Below, piece after piece: positions 8,830-17,903 of a DNA stretch of 64,000 nt. Made by a program: the position numbers and the translations under genes. The notes under the pieces were generated by a model that worked only from the letters and a program-made list of their open reading frames with translations, ran no database searches and had not been told where the DNA came from. Location: NCBI GenBank assembly GCA_963834875.1, contig CAWIDG010000015.1, forward strand, positions 1 to 64,000, given 5' to 3'. The stretch comes from DATAGF01 sp963834875 (GTDB lineage: Bacteria > Actinomycetota > Thermoleophilia > Miltoncostaeales > Miltoncostaeaceae). The number at the start of each line of letters is the position of its first letter. Within the stretch, counting starts at the first letter, position 1.

Positions 8830-10108
8830 ATGACTTGGGCCAGGCGGTTCCGCCGGCGCGAAAGCCTGCTCGAAAGCCTCTGGCTCATCCCCCTGGTGGG
8901 AGCTGTGCTCGGTGCGGTTCTCGGCATCGGCGTCTCGTTCGCTGACGAGCACGTCGGGGCGCCGTCTTGGTGGCAGTACTCGCCGTCGACCGCGAGCACG
9001 GTCCTCTCCTCGATCGTCGGCGCGACGGCTGCGCTCACCGGCTTCGTCGTCACCGTGACCGTTCTCGTCGTGCAGATGGCGACCGGGACGTTCTCGGCCC
9101 GCGTCATGCGCCTTTGGTACCGCGACCGCATGCTGAAGGCGGCGCTGGCGGTGCTCGTTGGCACCCTCACGTTCTCGTTCTCGGTGCTCCGGCGGATCGA
9201 CGACGACTTCGTCCCGGACCTCGGCGTGACGCTGTCCGGACTCTTGGTCTCCCTGTGCCTGCTGGTCTTCATCGTCTTCTTCGATCGATACCTCCGCCGG
9301 CTGAGACCGGCGGCGGTCGCCGCGGACGTCGCAAGCGCGGCTCGCTCGATGTTCGCGCAGGCTGTGCGCCTCGCCGATCGGCCGGACATCCGGTGGGCGG
9401 ACGGGACGACGCGCCTGGATCCAACACTCGTCGTGCGAGCCAGCCGCGGCGGCGCGATCCAGGCGGTCGATCCCGACGGTCTCGTCGAGTGGGCTCGCGC
9501 GCAGGGCGCCGAGCTCGTCCTGCCGCGCCCGGTCGGCGACTTCGTGCATGCGGGTGAGGTGCTGGTGCGCGTCTACGGAGGCGAGTTCGGCGATCGCGCC
9601 GCAGAGGAGCTCGAGGGAATGATTGCGCTCGGCGACGAGCGCACGTTCGAGCAGGACCCCGCGTTCGCGATACGGATCATGGTCGACATGGCAAACAGAG
9701 CGCTCTCACCCGCGGTGAACGATCCCACGACCGCCGTGCAGGTCCTCGACCAGATCGGGGATGTTCTGGGCCTCATCGGGCAGACCGATCTCGAGGGGCG
9801 TACGAAGCCGGCGAGCGCCGACACGCCCGCCGCGGTAGCCATGGCGACGACCCGCTGGCAGGACTTCGTGACGCTCGGACTCACCGAGATCCGTGAGAGC
9901 GGAGCAACGTCGGTGCAGATCATGCGACGACTCCGAGCGCTGCTCGAGGAGCTTCTCGAGACGGTACGGCCCGAGCACCGAGCAGCTGGTCGAAGAAGAG
10001 CTCCGTCGTCTCGATGCCACCGTCGCCGACGGCTGGGGCGACTCGGTCGACCTCGATCGCGCAAGCGAGGCCGACCGCCAGGGGATCGGTGGTCCGGCGC
10101 ACGGCTAG
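8830..10108 (+). CDS. DUF2254 predicted membrane protein, frameshift near C-terminus
   Basis: ATG at 8830. Two hydrophobic helices near residues 17-37 and 57-82 frame STASTVLSSIVGATAALTGF, the DUF2254 hallmark, with two more around 100-120 and 130-155. A soluble C-terminal domain follows with IRIMVDMANRALSPAVNDPT and TTAVQVLDQI, the family's conserved core. A frameshift near 9985 diverts the end; the correct tail reads VEEELRRLDATVADGWGDSV with a stop at 10108. Function unknown. Confidence 0.88.
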
Positions 10109-10189
10109 AACGCTCGCCGCCAAACGTGCGCCTCTCTTAGGAACTACCCCTCGCCCCGCCTATGCGACCGGCGATGAGATCGCGGCTCG

Positions 10190-10534
10190 TCACGGGTCGA
10201 ACTCCTCGAGCGCGGCCTCGACGTCGTAGCCGAGCGCGAGCGCGAGCTTCGGGGCGGACGAGACGACTCGCGCCGCCCCGGTCACCGGCGTCACCGCCTC
10301 GAGGGTGGCCACGATCTCGTCCCTCGACGCCCCGGCCGTGAGGGCGAGCGTCACGGCATGCTGGAACGTGGACGGCGCGGCGTTGACGGCGACGATCGCC
10401 GCGAGGCGCGCCAGGGCGGCGGTCCGCTCGTCGAGCACCGACGCGGCGAAGGAGCTGCCGTCCACCGCGATCTGGTCGACGAGCGCGTCGTCGTGCACTG
10501 CGAGCCGGCGAAGGTGCTCCTTGTAGTCGTCCAT
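10190..10534 (-). CDS. carboxymuconolactone decarboxylase-family protein
   Basis: ATG at 10534; 114 residues. It shows the all-helical CMD/AhpD-like pattern: DERTAALARLAAIVAVNAAP, FQHAVTLALTAGASRDEIVA and TLEAVTPVTGAARVVSSAPK. The CxxC redox pair of AhpD is absent, so it is not an alkylhydroperoxidase of that type. It lies downstream of the LuxR gene on the same strand with a 39-bp gap, so they may be co-transcribed. Confidence 0.8.
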   Translation of the reverse strand: MDDYKEHLRRLAVHDDALVDQIAVDGSSFAASVLDERTAALARLAAIVAVNAAPSTFQHAVTLALTAGASRDEIVATLEAVTPVTGAARVVSSAPKLALALGYDVEAALEEFDP

Positions 10535-10573
10535 GGGCGCGTTCCATTGTCACCGGCTGCCGCCCCCGCCGCC

Positions 10574-12848
10574 TCATCCATCCTGGGTGACATCCGCCCG
10601 CGGCGGGTAGATCGAGCTCTCCAGGAGCCCGACCTCGACGGCGCGCTCGATCGCCTTGCTCGCGCGAGGACGGCGCCCAGCTTGCGGTAGATCGCGAGCG
10701 CCTCGGTCTTGACCGTGTTGCGCGAGATGTACAGCCGCGCGCCGATCTCCGGGAACGTGAGATGGGTGGCGAGATAGGGAAGCAGCCGGAGCTCCGCGCC
10801 GGTCAGGCTCATCGCCCAGGTGCCGGCCGAGCCCGAGGTCGCCGCCAGGCGCTCGCGCAGCTCCTGCGCGTCCTCGACGAGAAAGCCCAGGTCCGGGCGG
10901 CGCTCGAGCACCTCTTCGGCCTCGGAGAAGACGGTGCGGGCGGCGGCGACCTCGCCCAGCGCCAGATGGGCGCGGGTGAGCTCGAGCCCGACCTGGACGG
11001 CGAGCCAGGGGAAGGAGTGATCGAGCATGGGCCGCAGGCGGTGCGCGCGCGTCAGCGCCGCACGCGGCATCCGCCTGCCGTCCCTCGTGGAGCGCGACGC
11101 GCGCCTCGGCGACGTGCACGATTGCGCTCGTGGAGTAGTCGCCCAAGCCCGTCTCCTCGACGTGCGCCTGTGCAGCCCGTGCCTGTCGTCCGGCCTCGTC
11201 CCAGGCGTCGTGCCGCGCCGCGATGAGCGCGAGCTCTGCCTGCGCGACGAAGACGTCGTCCGCGGCGCCGCTGGCCAGCCCCGTGTGGACGGCCGCGGCG
11301 AGGTCAGCTCGCGCGCGATCGGTGGCGCCGAGCAGCGCCTGGGCCACGCCTCGGATGAGCAGCGCGCTGGCTCGCCAGTCGCTTGCCGGGGGGAACTGCT
11401 CGAGAGCGCGCTCCGCGTCTGCGAGCGCGCGTTCCACGCCGTCCGCCATCATGTACGCGCGCAGATTGGCGACCCAGGGCTCGATCGTGACGCTGCCGTC
11501 CGAGAGCGGGATGGTCGAGGTGGCCCCATCGGCGAGGGAGAGCCACCGCTCGGCCTCGGCCGACCGCCCGGTCAGCGCGCGGAACCAGGCGCCGAAGACG
11601 GCGAGCGCGGGGAACCGTACCAGGTCGGCCTCGTCGAACCATGCGAGCCACCCCTCGAGGGTCTCCATGCGCCCGCCGTAGTAGAGGGGTTGGCAGAGCT
11701 GGTCGACCAGCGCGGCGACGGCGGCCGTCTCGCCCGCGGCCTGTCCGTAGAGGACCGCCGCCTCCGGCAGCCCATTGGCCGCGCACCAGGCCATCGCGCG
11801 GGCGTTGAGCGCGGCCACCACCTCGGGCTCGCGGCGCTCGAGCTCGCTTCGCAGAAGCTCGCCGAACATGTGGTGGTAGCGGTACCACTCGCCTCGCCGG
11901 TCGAGCGGCACGACGAAGCCGTTCGCGCGCACGAGCGACTCGAGCGTCGCCGCGGACTGCGTGGTCTCGAGCGCCGCGTCGCAGAGGTTGCCGCACATCC
12001 TCTCGAGCATTGACGTGTGCGTGAGGAACCGGGCCTCGGCCTCCGGCAGCCGTGACAGGAGCTCGAAGCGGAAGTACTCGGAGACCAGGCGGTCGTCGCC
12101 GGCGAACGCCTCGGGGCGCGGCGGGTCCGGCGCCCCGGCCTGCAGCGAGAGCGCGGCGAGATAGAGACCGGCCGGCCAGCCCTCGGTCCGCTCGGTCAGG
12201 TCGGCGACGTCGGTCGGGTCGAGCTCGACACCCGCGCCGCTCAGCAGCGCGGCGGCCTCCTGCTGCGTCGAGCCGGAGATCGGTCACGCCGATCTCGTGC
12301 AGCCGCCCCTGCGTCCGCCAGCGGGCGAGGGGCAGGCTCGGCTCCTCCCTGCTCGCGGTGGCGATCAGCGACCCCGCTGGAACGTGCTCGCACAGCGCGG
12401 CGAGCACGTCGAGGCAGGCTGGGTTGGCGATCGCGTGCAGGTCGTCGAGCACCAGCACCAAAGGACGCTCGAGGGTTGTCAGCGCGCTCCCGAGGCGCGG
12501 GACGTGGGTCGACCAATTGGAGCCGCCCGGGCCGGACAACGCGTCGAACACCTCGGGCGCGAGCGGCTCGACACGGTTGAGCGCGGCCGCGATGTACTGC
12601 ATGAACAGGACGGCGTCGTCGTCCCGCCCGTCGAGGGCGACCCACGCGAAGGGACGCGGATCCGCTTCGGCCCACCGCGCCAGCAGGGTGGTCTTGCCGT
12701 ACCCGGCGGGCGCGATGACGGCCGCGAACGGCAGCGGCGACGCGCACAGGGGTGCGATCACGTCCGTCTTCGCGACGGTGCCAGGGCGAATCGACGGCGG
12801 CGCGAGCTTCGCCTCGATGAGGTCCAGAGAGGGATCCGCGACCGCCAC
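10574..12848 (-). CDS. LuxR-family regulator with MalT-like ATPase domain (copy A), frameshifted
   Basis: GTG at 12848. The N-terminal STAND/MalT ATPase has a P-loop (VIAPAGYGKTTLLARWAEAD) and Walker B (LVLVLDDLHAI) in the first 150 residues. A middle section with GEWYRYHHMFGELLRSELER leads to a TPR-like helical region. The C-terminal LuxR helix-turn-helix is LTFPEIGARLYISRNTVKTE. Frame changes near 12275, 11065 and 10680 must be bridged, giving about 755 residues. MalT-type regulators bind DNA on ATP and inducer binding. The inducer is unknown. It is paralogous to the gene at 24889. Confidence 0.88.
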
Positions 12849-12902
12849 CGCCGATGAATCCTATTGGTCGGCGTCCCCACCGGGGCAACGACCCGCGGGC
12901 GA

Positions 12903-13385
12903 TCAGCGCGCGCGATCCTCCAGGCGAGCCAGGCGCTCCTCGATCGAGCTCAGGTGGCGAAGCAGCTCGGCCTGGCGCTCCCGGGCCTCGCGCTCCTCCT
13001 CATCGCTCGCCTCGCGCTGGCTCTGGTCGATCAGCGTGGCGGTCACGACGCCGGTCAGGATGGGGAAGAACGCCATCGTGAAGAGGATCATGATCGATGC
13101 GACGGCGCGGCCCGCGCCGTTGGTCGGCGTCACGTCCCCGTAACCGACCGTCCCCACGGTGACGACGGCCCACCAGAGCGCCTCCCAGAAGGAGTCGAAC
13201 GCCTCCCGGTCGGCCAGGAAGGCGAAGAGCGCCCCGAGCGTCGCGACCACGACGGCCGCGGCGGCGATCCACCCCAGGGCCGCACGGGGCGTCACGCCGC
13301 CCAGCAGGAGCCCGCGCCGCCGTTCCTGCCGCTTCGCCACCCTCCCCGGGGCGGGGGGCTGGTCGGCCATGAGGGGTTCGGGCAT
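12903..13385 (-). CDS. two-helix potassium channel family protein (copy A)
   Basis: ATG at 13385; 160 residues. Two membrane helices (ALGWIAAAAVVVATLGALFA and MILFTMAFFPILTGVVTATL) flank a pore loop ALWWAVVTVGTVGYGDVTP, which holds the selectivity filter TVGYGD. A C-terminal coiled coil (EEREARERQAELLRHLSSIE) probably sets assembly. No RCK domain. This is a KcsA-like minimal channel. It is transcribed with the downstream LuxR gene and is paralogous to 24191-24625. Confidence 0.9.
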   Translation of the reverse strand: MPEPLMADQPPAPGRVAKRQERRRGLLLGGVTPRAALGWIAAAAVVVATLGALFAFLADREAFDSFWEALWWAVVTVGTVGYGDVTPTNGAGRAVASIMILFTMAFFPILTGVVTATLIDQSQREASDEEEREARERQAELLRHLSSIEERLARLEDRAR

Positions 13386-13454
13386 GCCTAGTCCTTCCCG
13401 CCGGGAGCTCTCACCGCACCCCCGGGCCTTGCCGGCGACAAGCGGCCGCTCGAC

Positions 13455-13514
13455 TCAGCGGCGGCGGGCGACCCGGCGAGAGGTGCGCCGTGCGACCCTG
13501 CGCGATCCCATCAT
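13455..13514 (-). CDS. 19-residue Arg-rich microprotein (copy A)
   Basis: MMGSRRVARRTSRRVARRR, ten Arg in 19 residues, starts at 13514 with a strong AGGAGG Shine-Dalgarno 5-6 bp upstream and stops at 13455. It lies 37 bp downstream of the DUF6325 stop. The strong ribosome binding site and exact conservation in copy B support translation. The peptide could be a truncated start of the SHOCT-type proteins that often accompany DUF6325, a nucleic-acid- or membrane-binding peptide, or a leader. No family is recognised. Confidence 0.5.
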   Translation of the reverse strand: MMGSRRVARRTSRRVARRR

Positions 13515-13550
13515 CTCGACCTCCTGTGGTCGTGGCTGCCGGTTCAGATG

Positions 13551-14093
13551 CTACTTCTGCCCCGCGCTCTGCTCCAAGGCGTGGAGCTCCTCGGCCTCCT
13601 CGGCCGTGACCAGCCCGAGCTCGATCAGGTCGAGTGGGCTGATGAATCCGTCGCTGATGCGGAAGCCGCCCGCCCGGGCGATGGCGTCGCGCAGCGGCAC
13701 GGCCCAGTGGTGCTCGATCAGCAGCAGGGCCGCCGCCGAGTCGTTGGGGATGTCCTCGAGGATGTCCCAGGCATCCTCGTCGTCGAAGACATGCACGCCT
13801 TCCGCGCCCGCCTCGGCGCCGGCCAGCGCGCCGGCCTCCATCCCCTCCTCGCCCTCGATTCCCAGGCCGATCAGCGCGCCGATCGTGGTGCCCAGCTCGA
13901 TGGCCTCGTCCTTGGTCAGGTTGCTCAGGTGGGCGACCTCGATCTCGCCGGCGGCGTCCTTGTGCACCGCCAGGGCGTCGATGACGCGCACGGTGTCGCT
14001 CTCGCGCAGCCGCTCCAGCTCGGCGATGATCTCGCCGTGGAACTCCGGGTGCTGGAAGCCCAGCACGATCAGTTGCACGGGTCCGATTGCCAT
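13551..14093 (-). CDS. DUF6325-like protein (copy A)
   Basis: ATG at 14093 with GAGGAGTGAC upstream; 180 residues. The N-terminal ferredoxin-like half (VQLIVLGFQHPEFHGEIIAE, VRVIDALAVHKD) is followed by a glycine-rich helix (IGALIGLGIEGEEGMEAGAL) and a C-terminal half containing AAALLLIEHHWAVPLRDAIA. This layout matches the DUF1269/DUF6325 group of small membrane-associated stress proteins. Function unknown. It is virtually identical to 27729-28271. It follows the DUF7144 gene by 27 bp. Confidence 0.85.
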   Translation of the reverse strand: MAIGPVQLIVLGFQHPEFHGEIIAELERLRESDTVRVIDALAVHKDAAGEIEVAHLSNLTKDEAIELGTTIGALIGLGIEGEEGMEAGALAGAEAGAEGVHVFDDEDAWDILEDIPNDSAAALLLIEHHWAVPLRDAIARAGGFRISDGFISPLDLIELGLVTAEEAEELHALEQSAGQK

Positions 14094-14120
14094 GTCACTC
14101 CTCTCTCATGAATGCGCGCC

Positions 14121-14537
14121 TCAGGCCCTCAGGTCGACCCTCGCCGTCTTCCAGCCCGCCGTGAGCGCGTACAGGACGGCGATGCCGAGCCCGATGGCGA
14201 CCAGGCTCCACAGCGGGTAGGCCGGGAACCAGGCGATCTGGCCGATCATGTTGACGACGAGGGCCACGATCGCGAACCAGCGGCCCCACTCCTTGCCGGC
14301 GAAGAGCGCCGCGCCCGCCAGGATCAGCACGATCCCCCAGATGATGAGGGCCCATCCCCACGTCGTGAAGTTGGTCGTGACGAGCAGACCCGAGTCGGTG
14401 ACGAGATAGATCTCGTCCTTCGCCAGGGCCGCGATGCCCTGGATGATGTCGACGGCGCCGATCGTGAACATCACGATCGCGGCGAAGATGACCCATCCAC
14501 TCCACGCCGATCCCTCTTCGTAGGTATCCGTGGACAA
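14121..14537 (-). CDS. DUF7144-like four-helix membrane protein
   Basis: TTG start at 14537 preceded by GGGAGG; 138 residues. Four hydrophobic helices: WVIFAAIVMFTIGAVDIIQG, WALIIWGIVLILAGAALFAG, WFAIVALVVNMIGQIAWFPA and LWSLVAIGLGIAVLYALTAG. The SGWVIFAAIVMF start and YPLWSLVAIGL loop are typical of the actinobacterial DUF7144 family. An island motif copy lies 88 bp upstream. It is probably the first gene of a DUF7144-DUF6325-microprotein transcript. Confidence 0.85.
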   Translation of the reverse strand: MSTDTYEEGSAWSGWVIFAAIVMFTIGAVDIIQGIAALAKDEIYLVTDSGLLVTTNFTTWGWALIIWGIVLILAGAALFAGKEWGRWFAIVALVVNMIGQIAWFPAYPLWSLVAIGLGIAVLYALTAGWKTARVDLRA

Positions 14538-14624
14538 CGCGCTACCTCCCGTGCCGAGGCCGGCGGGCGCGGGCCCGCCGGCGACCGATGATGTCGGGGC
14601 CGAGCCTCGGTTCTCCGATCCCCG

Positions 14625-14650
14625 CGCGCATCGTCCAGATCGGGTGATCG
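14625..14650 (-). promoter_or_regulatory. island motif, copy 3
   Basis: On the minus strand it reads CGATCACCCGATCTGGACGA, in the direction of the DUF7144 gene that starts 88 bp downstream. Confidence 0.5.
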
Positions 14651-14657
14651 GCGGTCG

Positions 14658-15284
14658 TCACAGGCTGATCGGGAAGGTGACGAGCCAGACGAACGCGCCC
14701 AGGAAGACCGCCCAGCCCATGGCGATGACCGTCACGCGCACGGGGAACACCCGCAGCCGGGCGCCGATCCCCGCCAGGGCGAGGGCCGTGGCGAAGAGCA
14801 CGACCGCCAGCACGTAGCGGTTGGCGCGCTCGACGTCAACCTTCACCTCCTCGCCGGCGGCCGCCGCCTCGCGCTCGAGGCGGTCGGCGTCCTCGAGCGC
14901 CTGGAGCTGGTACTCGGGCAGCGCGAAGGGCGTCGGGGCCGCCTCGGGGTTGGTCAGCGGCCGCGATGCCCCCCAGCGCTCGAAGGCGGGCCGGAACTCG
15001 TCGCGGAAGCGCTGCCGGTAGAAGGCGGCCAGCTCGTCCTCGCCCCGGGCGTAGGCGTCGGCCCACGCCGTGAAGGTCGCCACGTCGATCTGAACCTGCC
15101 GGTTGGCCACCCCCGAGGCGCGGGCCGACTCCACCCGCGTCGCCGTCGCCCGCCCCGACGCGAGCGCCTGCTCACCGTGCCACTGGGAGGACTGGTATCC
15201 GGACCAGGCGGTCGCGATCGCCGACAGGGCGAGCAGGATCGTCGCCGCGATCTCGACGAGCAGCTCCCGGCGCCCGGCCGTCAC
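14658..15284 (-). CDS. membrane protein of unknown function
   Basis: GTG start at 15284 overlaps the DUF4239 stop by 4 bp (GTGA), which implies translational coupling. 208 residues: an N-terminal helix (LLVEIAATILLALSAIATAW), a soluble helical section with GYQSSQWHGEQALASGRATA, and two C-terminal helices (YVLAVVLFATALALAGIGAR and VIAMGWAVFLGAFVWLVTFP). The GYQSxQW segment after the first helix recurs in many bacterial membrane proteins encoded next to DUF4239 genes. Function unknown. Confidence 0.75.
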   Translation of the reverse strand: MTAGRRELLVEIAATILLALSAIATAWSGYQSSQWHGEQALASGRATATRVESARASGVANRQVQIDVATFTAWADAYARGEDELAAFYRQRFRDEFRPAFERWGASRPLTNPEAAPTPFALPEYQLQALEDADRLEREAAAAGEEVKVDVERANRYVLAVVLFATALALAGIGARLRVFPVRVTVIAMGWAVFLGAFVWLVTFPISL

Positions 15285-16111
15285 GGACGCCGCGCTGCGC
15301 CGCGCGCGTCGCACGGCGGTGGGCTTTCGTCGCCGATCTCCGCCCGCGCCCCCTCGAGCTGCACCAGCGTCCGCTCCATCGCGGTGGGCCGGAGGCCGGC
15401 GACATGGGACTGGAAGGGGTGGTTGAGGAACGCCACCAAGGCCAGCGAGGCCGAGACCACCGCCACCACCGAGCCGATCTGGACGCCCTGCACCAGCGCC
15501 CGCTCGCCACTGTCGGCGAAGAAGAGCATGAAGACGAACAGGAGCGCCGCCGCCAGGAACAGCACGACCCAGAGCGGTGTGGGGATGACCCCCTCCGCCC
15601 CGTGGAGCCGGTCCTGGCGGGCCTGCTCGCGCTCGGCGGTCCGGTCGAGCCATTTGTCGTAGGCCGCCTGCTCCGACGCGGCGACCGGCTCGGCGCGCTC
15701 GAGCGTGCGGAACATCGCGACCCCCCATGGATTGATGGCGTCGCCGCCCTCGCCGTCCTCCATGCGCGGCCATTCCTCCTCGATCACGTAGCGCGCGTAG
15801 CAGACGAGCTGCCCGGAGAGGTCGCCGCGGATGCTCGCGGGGAGGAGCTGGGCGGTCGGGTACTGCTGGACCACCGCGCGAGCCTCGCTCTCGGCGCCGC
15901 TGCGCGAGGCGTCGAAGCTCTCGAACGCGAGGAACACCACGAAGCCGATGAGGATCGCGATGCTCGTCGCCAGCACGCCGAAGAAGCCCGCCGCCCGGTC
16001 CCCGTCGGCGAAGAAGCCGCCCTCCGGCGCCCGGCGCCGCACGAGCAGCAGGGCCGTCACGGCGACCGCCGTCGCGACGATGACCAGGACGATCGCGATG
16101 GGGACGGTCAT
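15281..16111 (-). CDS. DUF4239-like membrane protein
   Basis: ATG at 16111 with GGAGGGCC upstream. Helices at residues 2-20, about 40-62 (FFGVLATSIAILIGFVVFLA), about 172-195 (LWVVLFLAAALLFVFMLFFA) and about 205-228. The pattern of two N-terminal and two C-terminal helices with a soluble middle carrying R/E-rich segments is that of DUF4239 (bestrophin-like). It is the first of a coupled two-gene operon. An island motif lies 61 bp upstream on the same strand. Confidence 0.8.
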   Translation of the reverse strand: MTVPIAIVLVIVATAVAVTALLLVRRRAPEGGFFADGDRAAGFFGVLATSIAILIGFVVFLAFESFDASRSGAESEARAVVQQYPTAQLLPASIRGDLSGQLVCYARYVIEEEWPRMEDGEGGDAINPWGVAMFRTLERAEPVAASEQAAYDKWLDRTAEREQARQDRLHGAEGVIPTPLWVVLFLAAALLFVFMLFFADSGERALVQGVQIGSVVAVVSASLALVAFLNHPFQSHVAGLRPTAMERTLVQLEGARAEIGDESPPPCDARGAARRP

Positions 16112-16171
16112 GGCCCTCCGGGCTGGGGTCGAGGTCGGACGGAGCCATCTCAACCGGTGAGGAGGGCTTCA

Positions 16172-16196
16172 CACATCCTCCCGATCGGGTGATGCC
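16172..16196 (-). promoter_or_regulatory. island motif, copy 4
   Basis: Minus-strand reading GCATCACCCGATCGGGAGGA, 61 bp upstream of the DUF4239 start. It is nearly palindromic and ends one base from the plus-strand start at 16197, so it could act on both genes. Confidence 0.5.
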
Positions 16197-16857
16197 GTGC
16201 CGACGCTTCGGGGCTTTGATGCGGGTGTGGCGCACTCCAGAACGCCGGACGGCGGCGACGCGGCGGGTGAGTCCGCCGCGACCTCGGGCCACCCCACGCT
16301 GGGGTCCGCCTCGGAGGCGATCGTCGTCGCGATCTTCGCCAACCGCCACGCCGCCGAGCGCATGCTGGGCTCGCTCGGTCGCGACTTCCGGAAGAAGGCC
16401 CAGAAGGGCGGCGCGGCCGCGTTCCTGGTCAGCGGCAACGCCGACGGCTCGTTCTCGGTCTCTCAGTCCCGGCTGCTGACGGCCAGCGGCGTGGTCGCGG
16501 CCGGGACCGGGGTCGCCGTCGCCAGCCTGGCCGGGCTGATGGGCATCATGTCGGCGCTCAAGGGCGGCAGGACCGTGGTCCAGGCCGCCCGGAAGCACGG
16601 GACGCACGTCGACGCCGAGGCCCAGCGCCTCCGGGAGATGCTCGCCGAGGCCGGCCCGCGCGCGTCGGTCGCTCGTCGTCCGCTGCGCCGACCAGGGCGA
16701 TGCGGACGCCGTCGTGGCGGTGGCGGCCGAACGCGCGCACGACAGCTGGCATGGCTCGCGCGCCGAGTTCGTCGCCGGCCTCGATCAGGCCGCCGGCAGC
16801 TTCGACTGGCTGCGTGGCGCCCTCGACGAGCCCCCTTCCTCGACCGCCGCCGGCTGA
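16197..16857 (+). CDS. DUF1269-like protein, frameshifted
   Basis: The reading frame opens at 16197 (start uncertain). EAIVVAIFANRHAAERMLGS is a ferredoxin-like first strand-helix as in DUF1269. Then AAAFLVSGNADGSFSVSQSR, a glycine-rich helix (VVAAGTGVAVASLAGLMGIM), and after a frameshift near 16672, DAVVAVAAERAHDSWHGSRA with an end at 16857. DUF1269 proteins are membrane-associated with an alanine/glycine-rich helix; function unknown. One of several such proteins in the island. Confidence 0.65.
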
Positions 16858-16860
16858 CCG

Positions 16861-16890
16861 GCCCCCGCCGACCCTCTCGTCGGCGGGGGC
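16861..16890. terminator. bidirectional hairpin between convergent genes
   Basis: Perfect 11-bp stem GCCCCCGCCGA / TCGGCGGGGGC with an 8-base loop, placed 4 bp after the DUF1269 stop and 8 bp after the end of the convergent lipoprotein gene. No T-tract, as is common in actinobacteria. Confidence 0.75.
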
Positions 16891-16897
16891 GGACACG

Positions 16898-17371
16898 TCA
16901 CCCCGTGGTGGTCCCGCCTGTGCCGGGGCAGTCGGGGCCGAGGGCGTCCGCGGCCTGCTCGACCGGGACGACGGCGGCGCCCACGGCGGCAAGGGCCTGC
17001 TGGGGCGATTCGCCCGCGGCGAGGCCCTGGGCGGCCGACTGGGCGGCCGACCTGAGCCCGTCAACGGCGCTCGACAGCGCCTCCCGGTCCGCGCTCGAGG
17101 CGGCGGATGCGGCCGACGCCAGCCCCGAGGCCGCGCTCTGCAGATCCGTGACGGCGGTCTGGAGCTGGGTCGCCGTGGTGTTCGCCGGGTCGAGCCCACT
17201 GAGGGCGCCGGCGGCCTGCTGGACGTCGGCGGCGCTGGAGCAGACCTCCTGGCTCGACGCCGCGGTCTGGGCCGGCGCCGCGGTCTGGCCCTCGGAGTCG
17301 TCGTCGCCGCACGCCACCGCCCCGACGAGGGCGAGGCAGACGGCGAGCGCCGCGAGCGCGTATCTGAGCAT
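16898..17371 (-). CDS. small Ala-rich lipoprotein
   Basis: ATG at 17371. A signal peptide of about 20 residues ends in a lipobox LVGAVAC followed by GDDDSEG, so the mature protein should be a lipid-anchored extracellular protein. The mature part (about 135 residues) is Ala/Ser/Gln-rich helical repeat (AVTDLQSAASGLASAASAAS, ALSSAVDGLRSAAQSAAQGL) with two Cys (EVCSSAAD and DCPGTG) that could pair. Function unknown. An island motif lies 55 bp upstream. Confidence 0.8.
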   Translation of the reverse strand: MLRYALAALAVCLALVGAVACGDDDSEGQTAAPAQTAASSQEVCSSAADVQQAAGALSGLDPANTTATQLQTAVTDLQSAASGLASAASAASSADREALSSAVDGLRSAAQSAAQGLAAGESPQQALAAVGAAVVPVEQAADALGPDCPGTGGTTTG

Positions 17372-17425
17372 CGGGCGACCTCCCTCTGAGGATTGGCGCG
17401 AGGCTCGCGCATCGACCCGGATGCC

Positions 17426-17449
17426 GGCATCCTCCAGAGTGGGTGAAGC
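17426..17449 (-). promoter_or_regulatory. island motif, copy 5
   Basis: Minus-strand reading CTTCACCCACTCTGGAGGAT, 55 bp upstream of the lipoprotein start and in its direction. Confidence 0.5.
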
Positions 17450-17713
17450 GGGCCGCGGGGCGCGCCCAGGGTGGCGGTGCCGCGCGAGTGGGACCGGGGC
17501 TTCACGGACTGTCGTGCGGGCGACCTGCGACGGCGCCTGGCTCAAGCCGCCAGCCACGTGCCGCTCGCGCGACGTCGCCGCGACTGCACGCATGATGAGG
17601 CGCTGCTCGAGGACTGGTTCACCCGCTGCCGACGGCCAAGACTGGTGGATGGCCTGGGCCGACGTCCTGATCCTCCTCGACTTCGAGGGCTCAACCCACG
17701 CGCACATTCGGAT
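17450..17713. other. gap with a weak open frame
   Basis: A plus-strand frame from 17471 to 17725 (84 residues, AVPREWDRGFTDCRAGDLRR onward) is open but has no recognised family and runs into the next motif. It may be a remnant. Confidence 0.3.
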
Positions 17714-17738
17714 CGCATCACCTGAATTGGGGGATGCC
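17714..17738 (+). promoter_or_regulatory. island motif, copy 6
   Basis: GCATCACCTGAATTGGGGGA, 166 bp upstream of the DUF2252 start and on its strand. Flanking bases match copy 1 over about 60 bp. Confidence 0.5.
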
Positions 17739-17903
17739 GGGGCATTCGTGGTCGGTTAGCACTGGTCCCATCGAGCAACGATCACTTCCGGACGAGATCC
17801 TTGCGAGGGACAGCACTGACCGGGGCACGATTTCGGAGGGGTGGGATCGGCCGGATCTCTGCAACCCCGCCTCCGGTTCCGACGACTCGAAGGGAGTCCC
17901 GAC

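Larger units (their letters stand above)
13454..14110 (-). repeat. 657-bp inverted duplication, copy A
   Basis: Near-identical (a handful of differences seen) to 27711-28368 in opposite orientation. It carries the whole DUF6325 gene, its ribosome binding site and the 19-residue microprotein gene. Homology stops abruptly at both ends. Confidence 0.9.
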
